Assembly: GCF_900107925.1 (NCBI RefSeq)
Contig: NZ_FNUJ01000002.1
Location: 1,166,825-1,230,824 of the forward strand
Direction: 5' to 3'
DNA: 64,000 bases
Source of the DNA: Amycolatopsis pretoriensis
Lineage (GTDB): Bacteria; Actinomycetota; Actinomycetes; Mycobacteriales; Pseudonocardiaceae
Shown here: in pieces, positions 26,501 through 33,546 of the stretch
Layout: every line of letters begins with the position of its first letter
Position numbering within the stretch: position 1 is the first letter of the stretch
Notes under the pieces: generated by a model
What the model was told of the DNA's origin: nothing
The model's database searches: none
Seen by the model: the letters and a program-made list of their open reading frames with translations, nothing else
Made by a program: the position numbers and the translations under genes

Positions 26501-27475
26501 CCGGACCGGGCCCTCGCCGGTCAGCTGCGCGGCGCAGGCGACGACGGTGGCCTCGGTGGGACCGTAGGTGTTCCAGACTTCGCGGCCTTCGACGGCGACG
26601 CGCTCGGCCAGCTCCGGCGGGCACGCTTCGCCGCCGAAGATGAGCAGCCGGACGTCTTCGAGGGCGTCGGCGGGCCACAGCGCGGCCAGCGTCGGCACGG
26701 TCGAGACGACGGTGATCCGCTGCGCGACCAGCCACGGGCCCAGGTCGACGCCGGTACGGACCAGCGCGCGCGGCGCCGGGACCAGGCAGGCGCCGTGGCG
26801 CCAGGCCAGCCACATCTCTTCGCAGGATGCGTCGAAGGCCACGCTCAGGCCGGCCAGGACGCGGTCGCCGGGACCGATCGGCTCGTCGGTGAGGAAGAGC
26901 TCGGCCTCGGCGTCGACGAACGCGGCGGCACTCGCGTGGGTGACCGCGACGCCCTTGGGCTTGCCGGTCGAGCCGGAGGTGAAGATGATCCAGGCGTCGT
27001 CGGCGGGGCCGGGAACGCCGTCACGACCACCCGGGGTCGAGTGGACCTCGATCTTGCCGTCGGTGGCGACCGCCGCGACCTGCGCCTCTTCGAAGACCAG
27101 CTCGGCGCGCTCGTCCGGGTCGTCCGCGTCGACCGGCACGTAGGCGGCGCCGACGGACAGGGTGGCGAGGATCGCGACGTACAGCTCGGCGGTGCCGGAG
27201 GAGATCCGGATGCCGACGCGGTCGCCGAGGCCGACGCCGTACCCGCGCAGGCGGCGGCCGTAGGCGTCGATCTCCTCGAGCAGCCGGCGGTAGGTCAGGA
27301 CGGTGGTGCCGTCGTCGATCGCGGCGGCGGTCGGGTACCGCTCGGCGGTCTCGGCGACGATGTCGAGCAGGGTGCGCTCACTGGCGCCGAGGCCGGACCA
27401 GAACAGCGCCCGGTCGGCGACCGGGGCGAGCGTCACCTCGGCGGCGGGTCCCGTGGGTTCGATCGTGACGGTCAT
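23591..27475 (-). CDS. Pls/PosA family single-module non-ribosomal peptide synthetase (poly(amino acid) synthetase-like)
   Basis: 1294 residues, close to the length I recall for epsilon-poly-lysine synthetase. The adenylation domain (about 35-500) has IIFTSGSTGKPKG (163-175), FDASCEEMW, NTYGPTEAT, YRSGDMV, GRLDEQVKLGGRR and SGKVDR. A carrier domain follows with the phosphopantetheine serine at 543 (HGGGSL). The remainder has about six transmembrane helices alternating with left-handed beta-helix (hexapeptide-repeat) segments, replacing normal condensation and thioesterase domains. Pocket residues aligned to GrsA read D215 A216 E219 S258 I279 G281 T303 V311 V312 K492; an acidic residue at the third position suits a basic amino acid. 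It probably polymerises one amino acid at the membrane. Product identity is inference. Confidence 0.9.
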   Translation of the reverse strand: MTVTIEPTGPAAEVTLAPVADRALFWSGLGASERTLLDIVAETAERYPTAAAIDDGTTVLTYRRLLEEIDAYGRRLRGYGVGLGDRVGIRISSGTAELYVAILATLSVGAAYVPVDADDPDERAELVFEEAQVAAVATDGKIEVHSTPGGRDGVPGPADDAWIIFTSGSTGKPKGVAVTHASAAAFVDAEAELFLTDEPIGPGDRVLAGLSVAFDASCEEMWLAWRHGACLVPAPRALVRTGVDLGPWLVAQRITVVSTVPTLAALWPADALEDVRLLIFGGEACPPELAERVAVEGREVWNTYGPTEATVVACAAQLTGEGPVRIGLPLAGWQLAVVNDEGEPVAMGDTGELVIGGVGLARYLDEQKDAEKFAALPSLGWQRAYRSGDMVRAEEEGLLFLGRLDEQVKLGGRRIELGEVDAALQALPGVQGAAAAIRRTKAGNQVLVGYVVPTGESFDHDEAATRLREHLPAALVPLLAVVDDLPTRTSGKVDRTALPWPLSTVDAAGLSPTETWLAEGWAEILGVSVDDPKSDFFTHGGGSLTAAQVVARIRTRHPQVSVADIYAHPKLGALAAMLDALDGQATERRDIAPTPRRAGVVQTLLTVPLMGLVGLRWATLAAALSNVLALLGFAWAPTLGWAWIGLAWVVLFSPAGRIAIAAGGARVLLSGVRPGTYPRGGSVHLRLWTAEKLAEFSGADSVAGASWMTTYAKALGARIGKDVDLHSPPPVTGFLKLGRGAAIEPEVDLTGHWVDGDVVHIGKVRVGAEARIGARSTLFPGVRVGKGAEIAAGSTVRGAVPAGQRWAGSPAARVAKDERDALKWPSSRPPRSHFWAAVYGATSLALGFLPGVAALAGVAVLGYAIAGAPTLLDAFTRALVFVPAATAAYFLAYMLLVLVGVRCLSIGMVEGYHPVHGRIAWQVWATERLMNMAREGLFPLYASLFTPVWLRLLGAKVGRNVEASTVLALPKMTKVDSGAFLADDTMVATYELGHGWLHVAPARIGKQAFLGNSGMTAPGRSVPKRGLVGVLSSTPLKAKKGSSYLGMPPLPVRRAIGEADTSRTYTPALHLKAARALVELCRIIPVMCGVALTVSVAFGLLWVASAFGFGVALVLAGPALLAAGIVAALTATAMKWLLVGKFREIDHPLWSSFVWRNELADTFVEALAVPWLIGSVGGTPLLSAWLRTMGVKIGRGVWLETYWLPEADLVELGDGATINRGCVVQTHLFHDRIMSMSRVALGEGATLGPHGIVLPGAGIGARTTVGPGSLVTRGDEVPADTRWLGNPISAWTGK
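25958..25970. repeat. GTCCACAGTGGAC palindrome (one of four dispersed copies)
   Basis: The 13-base near-palindrome GTCCACAGTGGAC occurs here, at 52176-52188 and at 59842-59854. Its 11-bp core occurs again as TCCACTGTGGA at 44694-44704. All four are inside unrelated genes (synthetase, mctB-like, tlyA, acyltransferase). An 11-mer is expected far less than once by chance in this length. Confidence 0.6.
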
Positions 27476-27479
27476 CGGC

Positions 27480-27499
27480 CGTTCTCCTGGAGGAGAACG
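27480..27499. promoter_or_regulatory. Hairpin overlapping the synthetase ribosome-binding site
   Basis: Nine-base arms CGTTCTCCT and AGGAGAACG around GG lie immediately upstream of the Pls-type start codon. On the mRNA the AGGAG that serves as ribosome-binding site is inside the stem, so translation could be limited when the hairpin forms. Only the fold is seen; regulation is inferred. The rest of the 27500-27675 gap shows no gene. Confidence 0.45.
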
Positions 27500-27675
27500 A
27501 AGACGTGCAGGGACGGACTATGGGCGCGCAAGCCCATCACTCACCTTCCGCGAGCCTCACCGGGCTTGCTCTCCTGAATGAGGCGCCCGCAACGACCTTC
27601 CACCATACTCGCTGGTGAAGGAAATATATCTTCCCGGTCACGACGGAGTGTCGGACCTCACGATCACCGCCCTGA

Positions 27676-27713
27676 CCAGCGTGATCCAGGTCGCAATTGA
27701 CGGATCACGCTGG
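27676..27713 (-). terminator. Hairpin terminator downstream of der
   Basis: Twelve-base perfect arms CCAGCGTGATCC (27676-27687) and GGATCACGCTGG (27702-27713) enclose a 14-nt loop, starting 17 bases past the der stop. There is no T-run. It marks the end of the conserved cmk-plsC-der block. Confidence 0.6.
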
Positions 27714-27729
27714 CCGCCACGTCAGGAAA

Positions 27730-29229
27730 TCACCGCGTGCGCGCGGCTTTTCCGCCGACCTTCGGTTTCGCCTTCTTTTCGCGAACCCGCACATTCACCC
27801 GAACGGGGCTGCCCGCGAAACCGAACTGTTCGCGGAACTTGCGCTCGATGAACCGGCGGTAGCCCGCCTCGAGGAAACCGGTGGTGAACAGCACCAGCGT
27901 CGGCGGCCGGATGCCGGCCTGCGTCGCGAACAGCACCTTCGGCTGCTTGCCGCCGCGCACCGGCGGCGGGGTGGCCGCGATGAGGTCGGACAGCCACGCG
28001 TTGAGCTGGCCGGTCGGCACCCGCTGGTCCCACGACGCCAGCGCCGTCCGCAGCGCCGGGGCGATCTTGCGCACCGAGCGGCCGGTCAGCGCCGAGACAT
28101 TGACCTTCTCCGCCCACGGCACGCGGACCAGGCCGCGCTCCAGCTCGCGGACCATCGCGTGCCGGCGGTCCTCGTCGACGAGGTCCCACTTGTTGAACGC
28201 GAGCACGCAGGCGCGGCCGGCCTCGACGACCATGGTCAGCACCCGCAGGTCCTGCTCCGAGATCGGCTCGGCCGCGTCGAGCAGCACGATCGCGACCTCG
28301 GCCGCGTCGATCGCGGTCTTGGTGCGCAGCGAGGCGTAGTACTCGGCGCCGGCGGCGAAGTTCACGCGCTTGCGCAGGCCGGCGGTGTCGACGAACCGCC
28401 AGGTCTCGCCGTCCAGCTCGACCAGCGAGTCGACCGGGTCGACGGTGGTGCCGGCGACCGAGTCGACGACCGAGCGCTCCTCGCCGGAGAGCTTGTTCAG
28501 CAGGCTCGACTTGCCGACGTTCGGCTTGCCGACCAGCGCGACGCGGCGCGGGCCGGTGGAGACGCCGCCGCCCTCGCGCGGGGCCTCGGGCAGGGCCTTG
28601 AGGATGGCGTCGAGCAGGTCGCCGGAGCTGCGGCCGTGCAGCGCGCTGACCGGGTGCGGCTCGCCGAGGCCGAGCGACCACAGCGACGCGGTGTCGGCGA
28701 GCAGCCGGTCGTCGTCGACCTTGTTCGCGGCCAGCAGCACCGGCTTCTTCGAGCGGCGCAGGACCTTCGAGACGGCCTCGTCGGTGGCGGTGGCGCCGAC
28801 GGTCGCGTCGATCACCAGCAGCACGGCGTCCGCGGTCTGCATGGCCAGCTCGGCCTGCGCGGCGACCGAGGCCTGCAGCCCGGTCGCGTCCGGCTCCCAG
28901 CCCCCGGTGTCGACCAGGGTGAACTTGCGCCCGCCCCAGTAGGCGTCGTAGGCGACGCGGTCGCGGGTCACGCCCGGCACGTCCTGCACGACGGCTTCGC
29001 GGCGGCCGAGGATGCGGTTGACCAGCGTCGACTTGCCCACGTTGGGGCGGCCGACGACGGCGAGCACCGGCTGCCCGAGGGCGGCCTCCTCGGCCGCTTC
29101 CGCCGCCTCGATCTGCGCGTCGAGCGCGGCGAACTCGGTCTCGTCGGACCAGGTGCCGTCGATCTCGCCGACGCTGTCTAGCTCCGCCGACGCACTCTTT
29201 CCCGCGGAGGCGGAATCATACACTGCCAT
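27730..29229 (-). CDS. der: Ribosome-associated GTPase Der (EngA)
   Basis: 499 residues with two tandem GTPase domains and a C-terminal KH-like domain. Domain 1: [19 protein letters not shown]. Domain 2: [24 protein letters not shown]. The C-terminal region has [20 protein letters not shown] and a basic tail. It is required for 50S subunit maturation in bacteria generally. The first 50 residues are an acidic/alanine-rich extension not found in E. coli Der but usual in actinobacteria. It is last in the cmk-plsC-der cluster, 16 bp after plsC, and is followed by a hairpin. Confidence 0.97.
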   Translation of the reverse strand: MAVYDSASAGKSASAELDSVGEIDGTWSDETEFAALDAQIEAAEAAEEAALGQPVLAVVGRPNVGKSTLVNRILGRREAVVQDVPGVTRDRVAYDAYWGGRKFTLVDTGGWEPDATGLQASVAAQAELAMQTADAVLLVIDATVGATATDEAVSKVLRRSKKPVLLAANKVDDDRLLADTASLWSLGLGEPHPVSALHGRSSGDLLDAILKALPEAPREGGGVSTGPRRVALVGKPNVGKSSLLNKLSGEERSVVDSVAGTTVDPVDSLVELDGETWRFVDTAGLRKRVNFAAGAEYYASLRTKTAIDAAEVAIVLLDAAEPISEQDLRVLTMVVEAGRACVLAFNKWDLVDEDRRHAMVRELERGLVRVPWAEKVNVSALTGRSVRKIAPALRTALASWDQRVPTGQLNAWLSDLIAATPPPVRGGKQPKVLFATQAGIRPPTLVLFTTGFLEAGYRRFIERKFREQFGFAGSPVRVNVRVREKKAKPKVGGKAARTR

Positions 29230-29245
29230 CAGAACCCAATTTCCC

Positions 29246-29905
29246 TTATGGCGAGCCGAATCCGTTTTCGGAACGCCAATCGTCCAAAGTCTTCACGAGC
29301 GCCGCGAGCTCACCGCGGAGCTCTTCGGTGCCCTGGTCGAGCCCGGTCTTCCCGGGACCGACCTTCGGCGTGAACGGCTCGCCCACGAGGATGTCCACCC
29401 GTGGCCGGAACCGCCGCTTGCCGTCGGCCGGCTTGCGCGTGCCCCGCGTCGCGACCGGGAGCACGGTCGCGCCGGAGGCCCGGACGAGCCAGGCAGCGCC
29501 GCGTTCGGCCGCGCCGACGTCGCCGGCCCCGCGGGTCCCCTCGGGGAAGATGCCCACGACGCCGCCGTCCTTCAGCACGCCGACCGCGGTCAGCAGCGGC
29601 TTGCGGTCGATCTCGCCGCGCTTGAGCGGGATCTGCCCGATCGCCAGGAAGAACTTCCCGACGATCCCGGTGAACATCTCCGCCTTGACCAGGAACGCCG
29701 AACGCCGGGGAAGCATTCCGAAGATCAGCTGCGGTTCGATCATGGAGCTGTGGTTGGCGATCACCAGCACCGGCCCGGTGGCGGGCATGCGCTCGCGACC
29801 GTGCACCCGGATGCGGAAGGCCGACCGCAGATGGTACCGGGCGAAAATCCGCCCGGCGTCGTGGAGTGCGCCGACGGATCCCGCGGGGAGTCCGTCAGCG
29901 CTCAT
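29246..29905 (-). CDS. 1-acyl-sn-glycerol-3-phosphate acyltransferase (PlsC family)
   Basis: 219 residues with the acyltransferase blocks: NHSSMIEP (catalytic NHxxxxD-type motif, with E in place of D), [21 protein letters not shown], and GIFPEGTRG (phosphate binding). It would add the second acyl chain to lysophosphatidate, or act on a related lysolipid, at the inner membrane face. The start ATG 29905 overlaps the cmk stop by ATGA, giving tight coupling; an upstream in-frame start at 29926 is less likely. The E in the HX4D position is a variation worth noting. Located between cmk and der. Confidence 0.9.
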   Translation of the reverse strand: MSADGLPAGSVGALHDAGRIFARYHLRSAFRIRVHGRERMPATGPVLVIANHSSMIEPQLIFGMLPRRSAFLVKAEMFTGIVGKFFLAIGQIPLKRGEIDRKPLLTAVGVLKDGGVVGIFPEGTRGAGDVGAAERGAAWLVRASGATVLPVATRGTRKPADGKRRFRPRVDILVGEPFTPKVGPGKTGLDQGTEELRGELAALVKTLDDWRSENGFGSP

Positions 29906-30627
29906 CGAACGACTTCTTCTTTGCAACCCGCCAGCAGCCCGCGGTGGCTGGCCAGCTCGCTGAGGGCGACGATCACCTGGTCGATCGACAGCTCCGAGGT
30001 GTCGACGTGCACGGCGTCGTCGGCCGCGCGCAGCGGCGAGGCGGTGCGGGTCGAGTCGAGGTGGTCACGGCGTTCGACGCTCGCGAGCGCGTCGGCGACC
30101 GACGACTTCCGGCCGGCGGCGGTGTCCTGGGTGCTGCGGCGCGACGCGCGGACGTCGGCGGAGGCGGTGAGGAAGACCTTCAGCGGCGAATCCGGCGTGA
30201 CGACCGTGCCGATGTCCCGGCCCTCGACGACGATCCCGCCGCGGTGCCCGACGACGTCGTCGATGATCTGCCGCTGCCGGGCGACCAGCAGCTCGCGCAC
30301 GTGCGGCACGGCGGAGACGGGCGAGACGGCCTTGGTGACCTCGGGCCCGCGGATGTCGGCGGCGACGTCCTCGCCGGCCAGCCGGATCTCGGGCCGGTCG
30401 GGGCTGGTGCCGATCGCGAAGTCGGCGTTGTCGGCGAGCCGGGCGACGGCGTCCGCGTCGGCCGGGTCGACCCCGGCCCGCAGCACGGCGAGGGTGACCA
30501 TCCGGTACATGGCGCCGGTGTCGAGGTAGCCGGCCCCGAGCCGCTGGGCGAGCTTGCGGGCGACGGTGGTCTTCCCGGTCCCCGACGGGCCGTCCAGCGC
30601 GACCACACCTCGTAGGGCTCCCGTCAC
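29902..30627 (-). CDS. cmk: Cytidylate kinase
   Basis: 241 residues converting CMP/dCMP to the diphosphates with ATP. The P-loop GPSGTGKTT is at the N-terminus, then GYLDTGAMYRM, VEGRDIGTVV, FLTASADVRASRR and the final helix with DTSELSIDQV. GTG 30627 is preferred because GAGGAGA lies about seven bases upstream; a GTG two codons earlier (30633) is possible but too close to that site. First gene of the cmk-plsC-der operon. In related genomes cmk follows rluB directly; here about 5.6 kb of other genes lie between. Confidence 0.96.
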   Translation of the reverse strand: MTGALRGVVALDGPSGTGKTTVARKLAQRLGAGYLDTGAMYRMVTLAVLRAGVDPADADAVARLADNADFAIGTSPDRPEIRLAGEDVAADIRGPEVTKAVSPVSAVPHVRELLVARQRQIIDDVVGHRGGIVVEGRDIGTVVTPDSPLKVFLTASADVRASRRSTQDTAAGRKSSVADALASVERRDHLDSTRTASPLRAADDAVHVDTSELSIDQVIVALSELASHRGLLAGCKEEVVR

Positions 30628-30696
30628 CGGCACTCTCCTCGCGTTCTCGTCATGGCTGGGCCGCCTCCCATTCTGCCGGTCGGGCCGCGGGGGAGA

Positions 30697-31263
30697 TCAG
30701 TCGCCCCGCGCGCCGAAGCGCTCCACCACGAGGGCGAGGCGCTCGCCGCGGTGGACCGGGGACAGCCGATGGCCCCGGTCCAGCATCACCAGCCCGTGCA
30801 GCGTGCTCCAGAACACCTCGGTCAACGCGCCCGCGTTCCGCTCGTCCGCCGTCGGCTGGATGACCGCGAAGAGCTCCTCGAAGCACGCCTTCATCACGTC
30901 CGGGGTGTCGTCCTGGGCGAACCTCAGTTCCGACGCGTGCGTGAACATCGCGTCGTAGAGGCCCGGTTTCACCTCGGCGAAGGCCACGTACGCCTCCGCC
31001 ACCCCGCCGAGGCCGCCGGGGCGGGCCGCCACCAGCGTCGCCGCCAGCTCGGCGAAGCCCTCCAGCGCGGCCGCCGCCATGATCGCTTCTTTGCCGCCGG
31101 GGAAGTGGCTGTAGAGCACCGGCTGGCTGTACTCGATCAGCGCCGCCAGCCGCCGGGTCGTGACGGCGTCCCAGCCCTCCGCCTCGGCCAGCTCCCGGGC
31201 CGCGGTGACGATCCGCTGCCCGCGCTCGGTCCGGTCGCGCACACGCCGCTGTCGCTGGGTCAT
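30697..31263 (-). CDS. TetR/AcrR family transcriptional regulator
   Basis: 188 residues. The helix-turn-helix is at about 30-60 (TTRRLAALIEYSQPVLYSHFPGGKEAI), followed by a helical domain with FWSTLHGLVMLDRGHRL typical of the WHG-domain TetR group. It is divergent from a small DUF4267 membrane protein with four regularly spaced CTAGCNNNGCTAG dyads between them, which must be its operators. Its function is probably to repress the DUF4267 gene and itself. Confidence 0.93.
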   Translation of the reverse strand: MTQRQRRVRDRTERGQRIVTAARELAEAEGWDAVTTRRLAALIEYSQPVLYSHFPGGKEAIMAAAALEGFAELAATLVAARPGGLGGVAEAYVAFAEVKPGLYDAMFTHASELRFAQDDTPDVMKACFEELFAVIQPTADERNAGALTEVFWSTLHGLVMLDRGHRLSPVHRGERLALVVERFGARGD

Positions 31264-31273
31264 ACGTCACATG

Positions 31274-31336
31274 CTAGCACTGCTAGACAAACTAGCGCCG
31301 CTAGATTAGCGTTGCTAGAAATCCTAGCGATGCTAG
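31274..31336. promoter_or_regulatory. Array of four CTAGCNNNGCTAG operators
   Basis: Four 13-bp dyads lie in 63 bp: CTAGCACTGCTAG (31274), CTAGCGCCGCTAG (31292), TTAGCGTTGCTAG (31306) and CTAGCGATGCTAG (31324). Start-to-start spacing is 18, 14 and 18 bp, so the array is symmetric about its middle. It fills the promoter between the divergent TetR and DUF4267 genes. CTAG is rare in GC-rich actinobacterial DNA, which makes the cluster stand out. Binding by the TetR protein is inferred. Confidence 0.8.
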
Positions 31337-31354
31337 AAAACTGGAGGGAACACC

Positions 31355-31723
31355 ATGATCGTCGCCGGTTACGTCCTCGTCGGGCTCGTCTCGCTCGGCA
31401 TCATCTACGTCGGCCTCAACTACCTCTTCGCGCCGGCCAAGACCGCCGCAGGGTTCGGCTTCACCGAGGTCCCCGAGAACGCCGAGAGCTTCCTCAACGT
31501 CAAGGGCGGCCGGGACATCGGCGCCGGCCTGGTGCCCCTGGCCCTGATGGTCTACGGCGACCCGAAAGCGCTGGGCTGGGCCTTCCTCGTCGCGGCGGTC
31601 TGGCCCCTCTTCGACATGCTGATCATCCTGCGTCACGGCGGGAAGAAGGTCGTCGCGTACAGCGTCCACGGCTTGACCTCCCTCGTGATGGTCATCGCGG
31701 CCGGCCTGCTCCTGCTCGGCTGA
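31355..31723 (+). CDS. DUF4267-type small integral membrane protein
   Basis: 122 residues with four hydrophobic helices (about 2-24, 50-67, 70-88, 98-121) and the conserved stretch FLNVKGGRDIGAGLVPLAL. GGAGGG precedes ATG 31355. This family is widespread in actinobacteria and fungi with no known function. It is probably the sole target of the divergent TetR acting at the CTAGC array, and might act in efflux or stress tolerance, but nothing in the sequence shows this. Confidence 0.85.
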   Translation: MIVAGYVLVGLVSLGIIYVGLNYLFAPAKTAAGFGFTEVPENAESFLNVKGGRDIGAGLVPLALMVYGDPKALGWAFLVAAVWPLFDMLIILRHGGKKVVAYSVHGLTSLVMVIAAGLLLLG

Positions 31724-31759
31724 ACGTCGCGAATCGGACACGTGGGTTACGGTGGTTGG

Positions 31760-32242
31760 GTGAACGTCGAAGTAACTCCCCTGCCCGGCATCGGGGTCCG
31801 CAAGGACTTCAGCACCCGTACCGGCCGCCGCATCGGCGTCGTGTCTCAGCGGGACGGGCACACCGAGCTCATCGTGTCGAAGTCGGACGACCCGGACGCC
31901 TGCGCCGCCTCGATCCCGCTGACCGCGGACGAGGCGGGCACGCTGGCCAACCTCCTCGGCGCGCCGCAGCTGGTCGCGCAGCTCACCGAGGAGCACCAGG
32001 ACCTGCCCGGCATCAGCACCAAGCAGCTGCCGATCAAGCCCTCCAGCCCGTTCGACGGGCGGACGCTCGGCGACACGGCGATGCGCACGCGCACCGGCGT
32101 CTCGGTGGTCGCGGTGGCGCGGGCCGGCCAGGTGCACCCGTCGCCGACGCCCGACTTCGCGCTCACCGGCGGCGATCTGCTGGTCACGGTCGGCACGAGC
32201 GAGGGGCTCGAAGCCGCTCTCAAGATCTTGAAGTACGGCTGA
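31760..32242 (+). CDS. Cation:proton antiporter regulatory subunit (KhtT-like, TrkA-C domain)
   Basis: 160 residues. The N-terminal beta-rich region (PLPGIGVRKDFSTRTGRRIGV) and a C-terminal RCK_C/TrkA-C domain (about 85-158, with SPFDGRTLGDTAMR and DLLVTVGTSEGLE) match KhtT-type gating subunits. These cytoplasmic subunits bind nucleotides (cyclic di-AMP in some bacteria) and control a partner CPA2 antiporter. The partner gene starts seven bases downstream. GTG 31760 (VNVEVTPLPG) is chosen; an in-frame GTG at 31742 is possible. Confidence 0.88.
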   Translation: MNVEVTPLPGIGVRKDFSTRTGRRIGVVSQRDGHTELIVSKSDDPDACAASIPLTADEAGTLANLLGAPQLVAQLTEEHQDLPGISTKQLPIKPSSPFDGRTLGDTAMRTRTGVSVVAVARAGQVHPSPTPDFALTGGDLLVTVGTSEGLEAALKILKYG

Positions 32243-32249
32243 TCCCACG

Positions 32250-33443
32250 ATGGACCACACCGCGCTGTCCCTGATCGAACTGGGGGCGGTCTTCTTCGTG
32301 CTGGGCGCGCTCGGGCGCCTGGCGGGCAAGATCGGCCTCTCCCCCATCCCGCTCTACCTGCTCGGCGGCCTCTGCTTCGGCTCCGGCGGGCTGATCCCGC
32401 TGACCGACATCGGCGGCTTCACGCACCTGGCCAGCGAAATCGGCGTCGTGCTGCTGCTGTTGCTGCTGGGCCTGGAGTACTCCGCGGCCGAGCTGTTCAC
32501 CGGCCTGCGCCGGTCCTGGACGGCGGGCCTGCTCGACATCGTCCTCAACGCCGCCCCCGGCGCGGCGGTCGCGCTGCTGCTGGGCTGGGGCCCGGTCGGC
32601 GCGATGGTGATGGCGGGCGTCACGTACATCTCGTCGTCCGGGATCGTCGCGAAGGTCCTCGGCGACCTGGGCCGGCTCGGCAACCGCGAGACGCCGGTGG
32701 TGCTGTCGATCCTCGTGTTCGAGGACCTGGTGATGGCGCTCTACCTGCCGATCCTGACCGCGGTCCTCGGCGGGGTGTCATTCCTGGGCGGCATGGAAGC
32801 CGTCGGGATCTCGCTGCTGGTGATCACGGTGGTGCTGGTGATCGCGCTGAAGTTCGGCCGCTACGTCTCGGCGGCGGTCGACAGCCCCGACCGCGAGGTG
32901 TTCCTGCTCAAGGTCCTCGGCGCGGCCCTGCTGGTGGCGGGCGTGGCGTCGGCGATGCAGGTGTCGGCGGCGGTCGGCGCGTTCCTGCTCGGCATCGCGA
33001 TCTCGGGGTCGACGGCGGAGAACGCGACGCACCTGCTCGAGCCGTTGCGGGACTTGTTCGCGGCGGTGTTCTTCGTGGTCTTCGGCCTCAACACGAACCC
33101 GGCGTCGATCCCGCCGGTGCTGGGCTGGGCGGTGGTGCTGGCGGTGGTGACGACCCTGACGAAGGTCGGCACGGGCTGGTGGGCGGCGCGCCGGCAGGGC
33201 ATCGGGAAGATGGGCCGCGCCCGCGCGGGGGCGGCGCTGGTGGCCCGGGGTGAGTTCTCGATCGTGATCGCGGGGCTGGCGGTGACGGCGGACGCGGTGG
33301 ACGGCGAACTGGCGGCCCTGGCGACGGCGTACGTGTTGCTGATGGCGATCCTCGGCCCGACGGCGGCCCGGGTCGTCGAGCCGATCGTCCGTGCCCTGCA
33401 ACGGAAAACGGCCACGAAGACGGCTCCCGCCGAGGCGAACTAG
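32250..33443 (+). CDS. CPA2 family cation:proton antiporter (KhtU-like)
   Basis: 397 residues, almost entirely transmembrane (about 12-13 helices), of the Na+/H+ exchanger (KefB/KhtU) family. Characteristic segments are LLLLLGLEYSAAEL, GVTYISSSGIVAKVLGDL, ETPVVLSILVFEDLVMALYLP, AVGAFLLGIAISGS and AGAALVARGEFSIVIAGLAV. With the KhtT-like subunit just upstream it would export K+ or another monovalent cation in exchange for protons. A three-arm hairpin element follows the stop, and the gene converges on an S15 hydrolase. Confidence 0.93.
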   Translation: MDHTALSLIELGAVFFVLGALGRLAGKIGLSPIPLYLLGGLCFGSGGLIPLTDIGGFTHLASEIGVVLLLLLLGLEYSAAELFTGLRRSWTAGLLDIVLNAAPGAAVALLLGWGPVGAMVMAGVTYISSSGIVAKVLGDLGRLGNRETPVVLSILVFEDLVMALYLPILTAVLGGVSFLGGMEAVGISLLVITVVLVIALKFGRYVSAAVDSPDREVFLLKVLGAALLVAGVASAMQVSAAVGAFLLGIAISGSTAENATHLLEPLRDLFAAVFFVVFGLNTNPASIPPVLGWAVVLAVVTTLTKVGTGWWAARRQGIGKMGRARAGAALVARGEFSIVIAGLAVTADAVDGELAALATAYVLLMAILGPTAARVVEPIVRALQRKTATKTAPAEAN

Positions 33444-33450
33444 CGCAGGT

Positions 33451-33546
33451 CCCCAGCGCCCCAATGTGGCCTTGGTTGCGTCTCACGCACCCAATGTGGC
33501 CTTCGGTGCGTCAGACGCACCGAAGGCCACATTGGGGCGCTTGGGG
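33451..33546. terminator. Three-arm hairpin of the CCAATGTGGCCTT family between convergent genes
   Basis: 23-bp arms at 33490-33512 and 33514-33536 (beginning CCCAATGTGGCCTTCGG) form a near-continuous palindrome. A second left arm, CGCCCCAATGTGGCCTT (33457-33473), can pair with the same right arm (33523-33539), so two mutually exclusive folds exist. It lies between convergent genes and can terminate both. Same architecture as the elements at 2945, 12616 and 51986. Confidence 0.65.
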
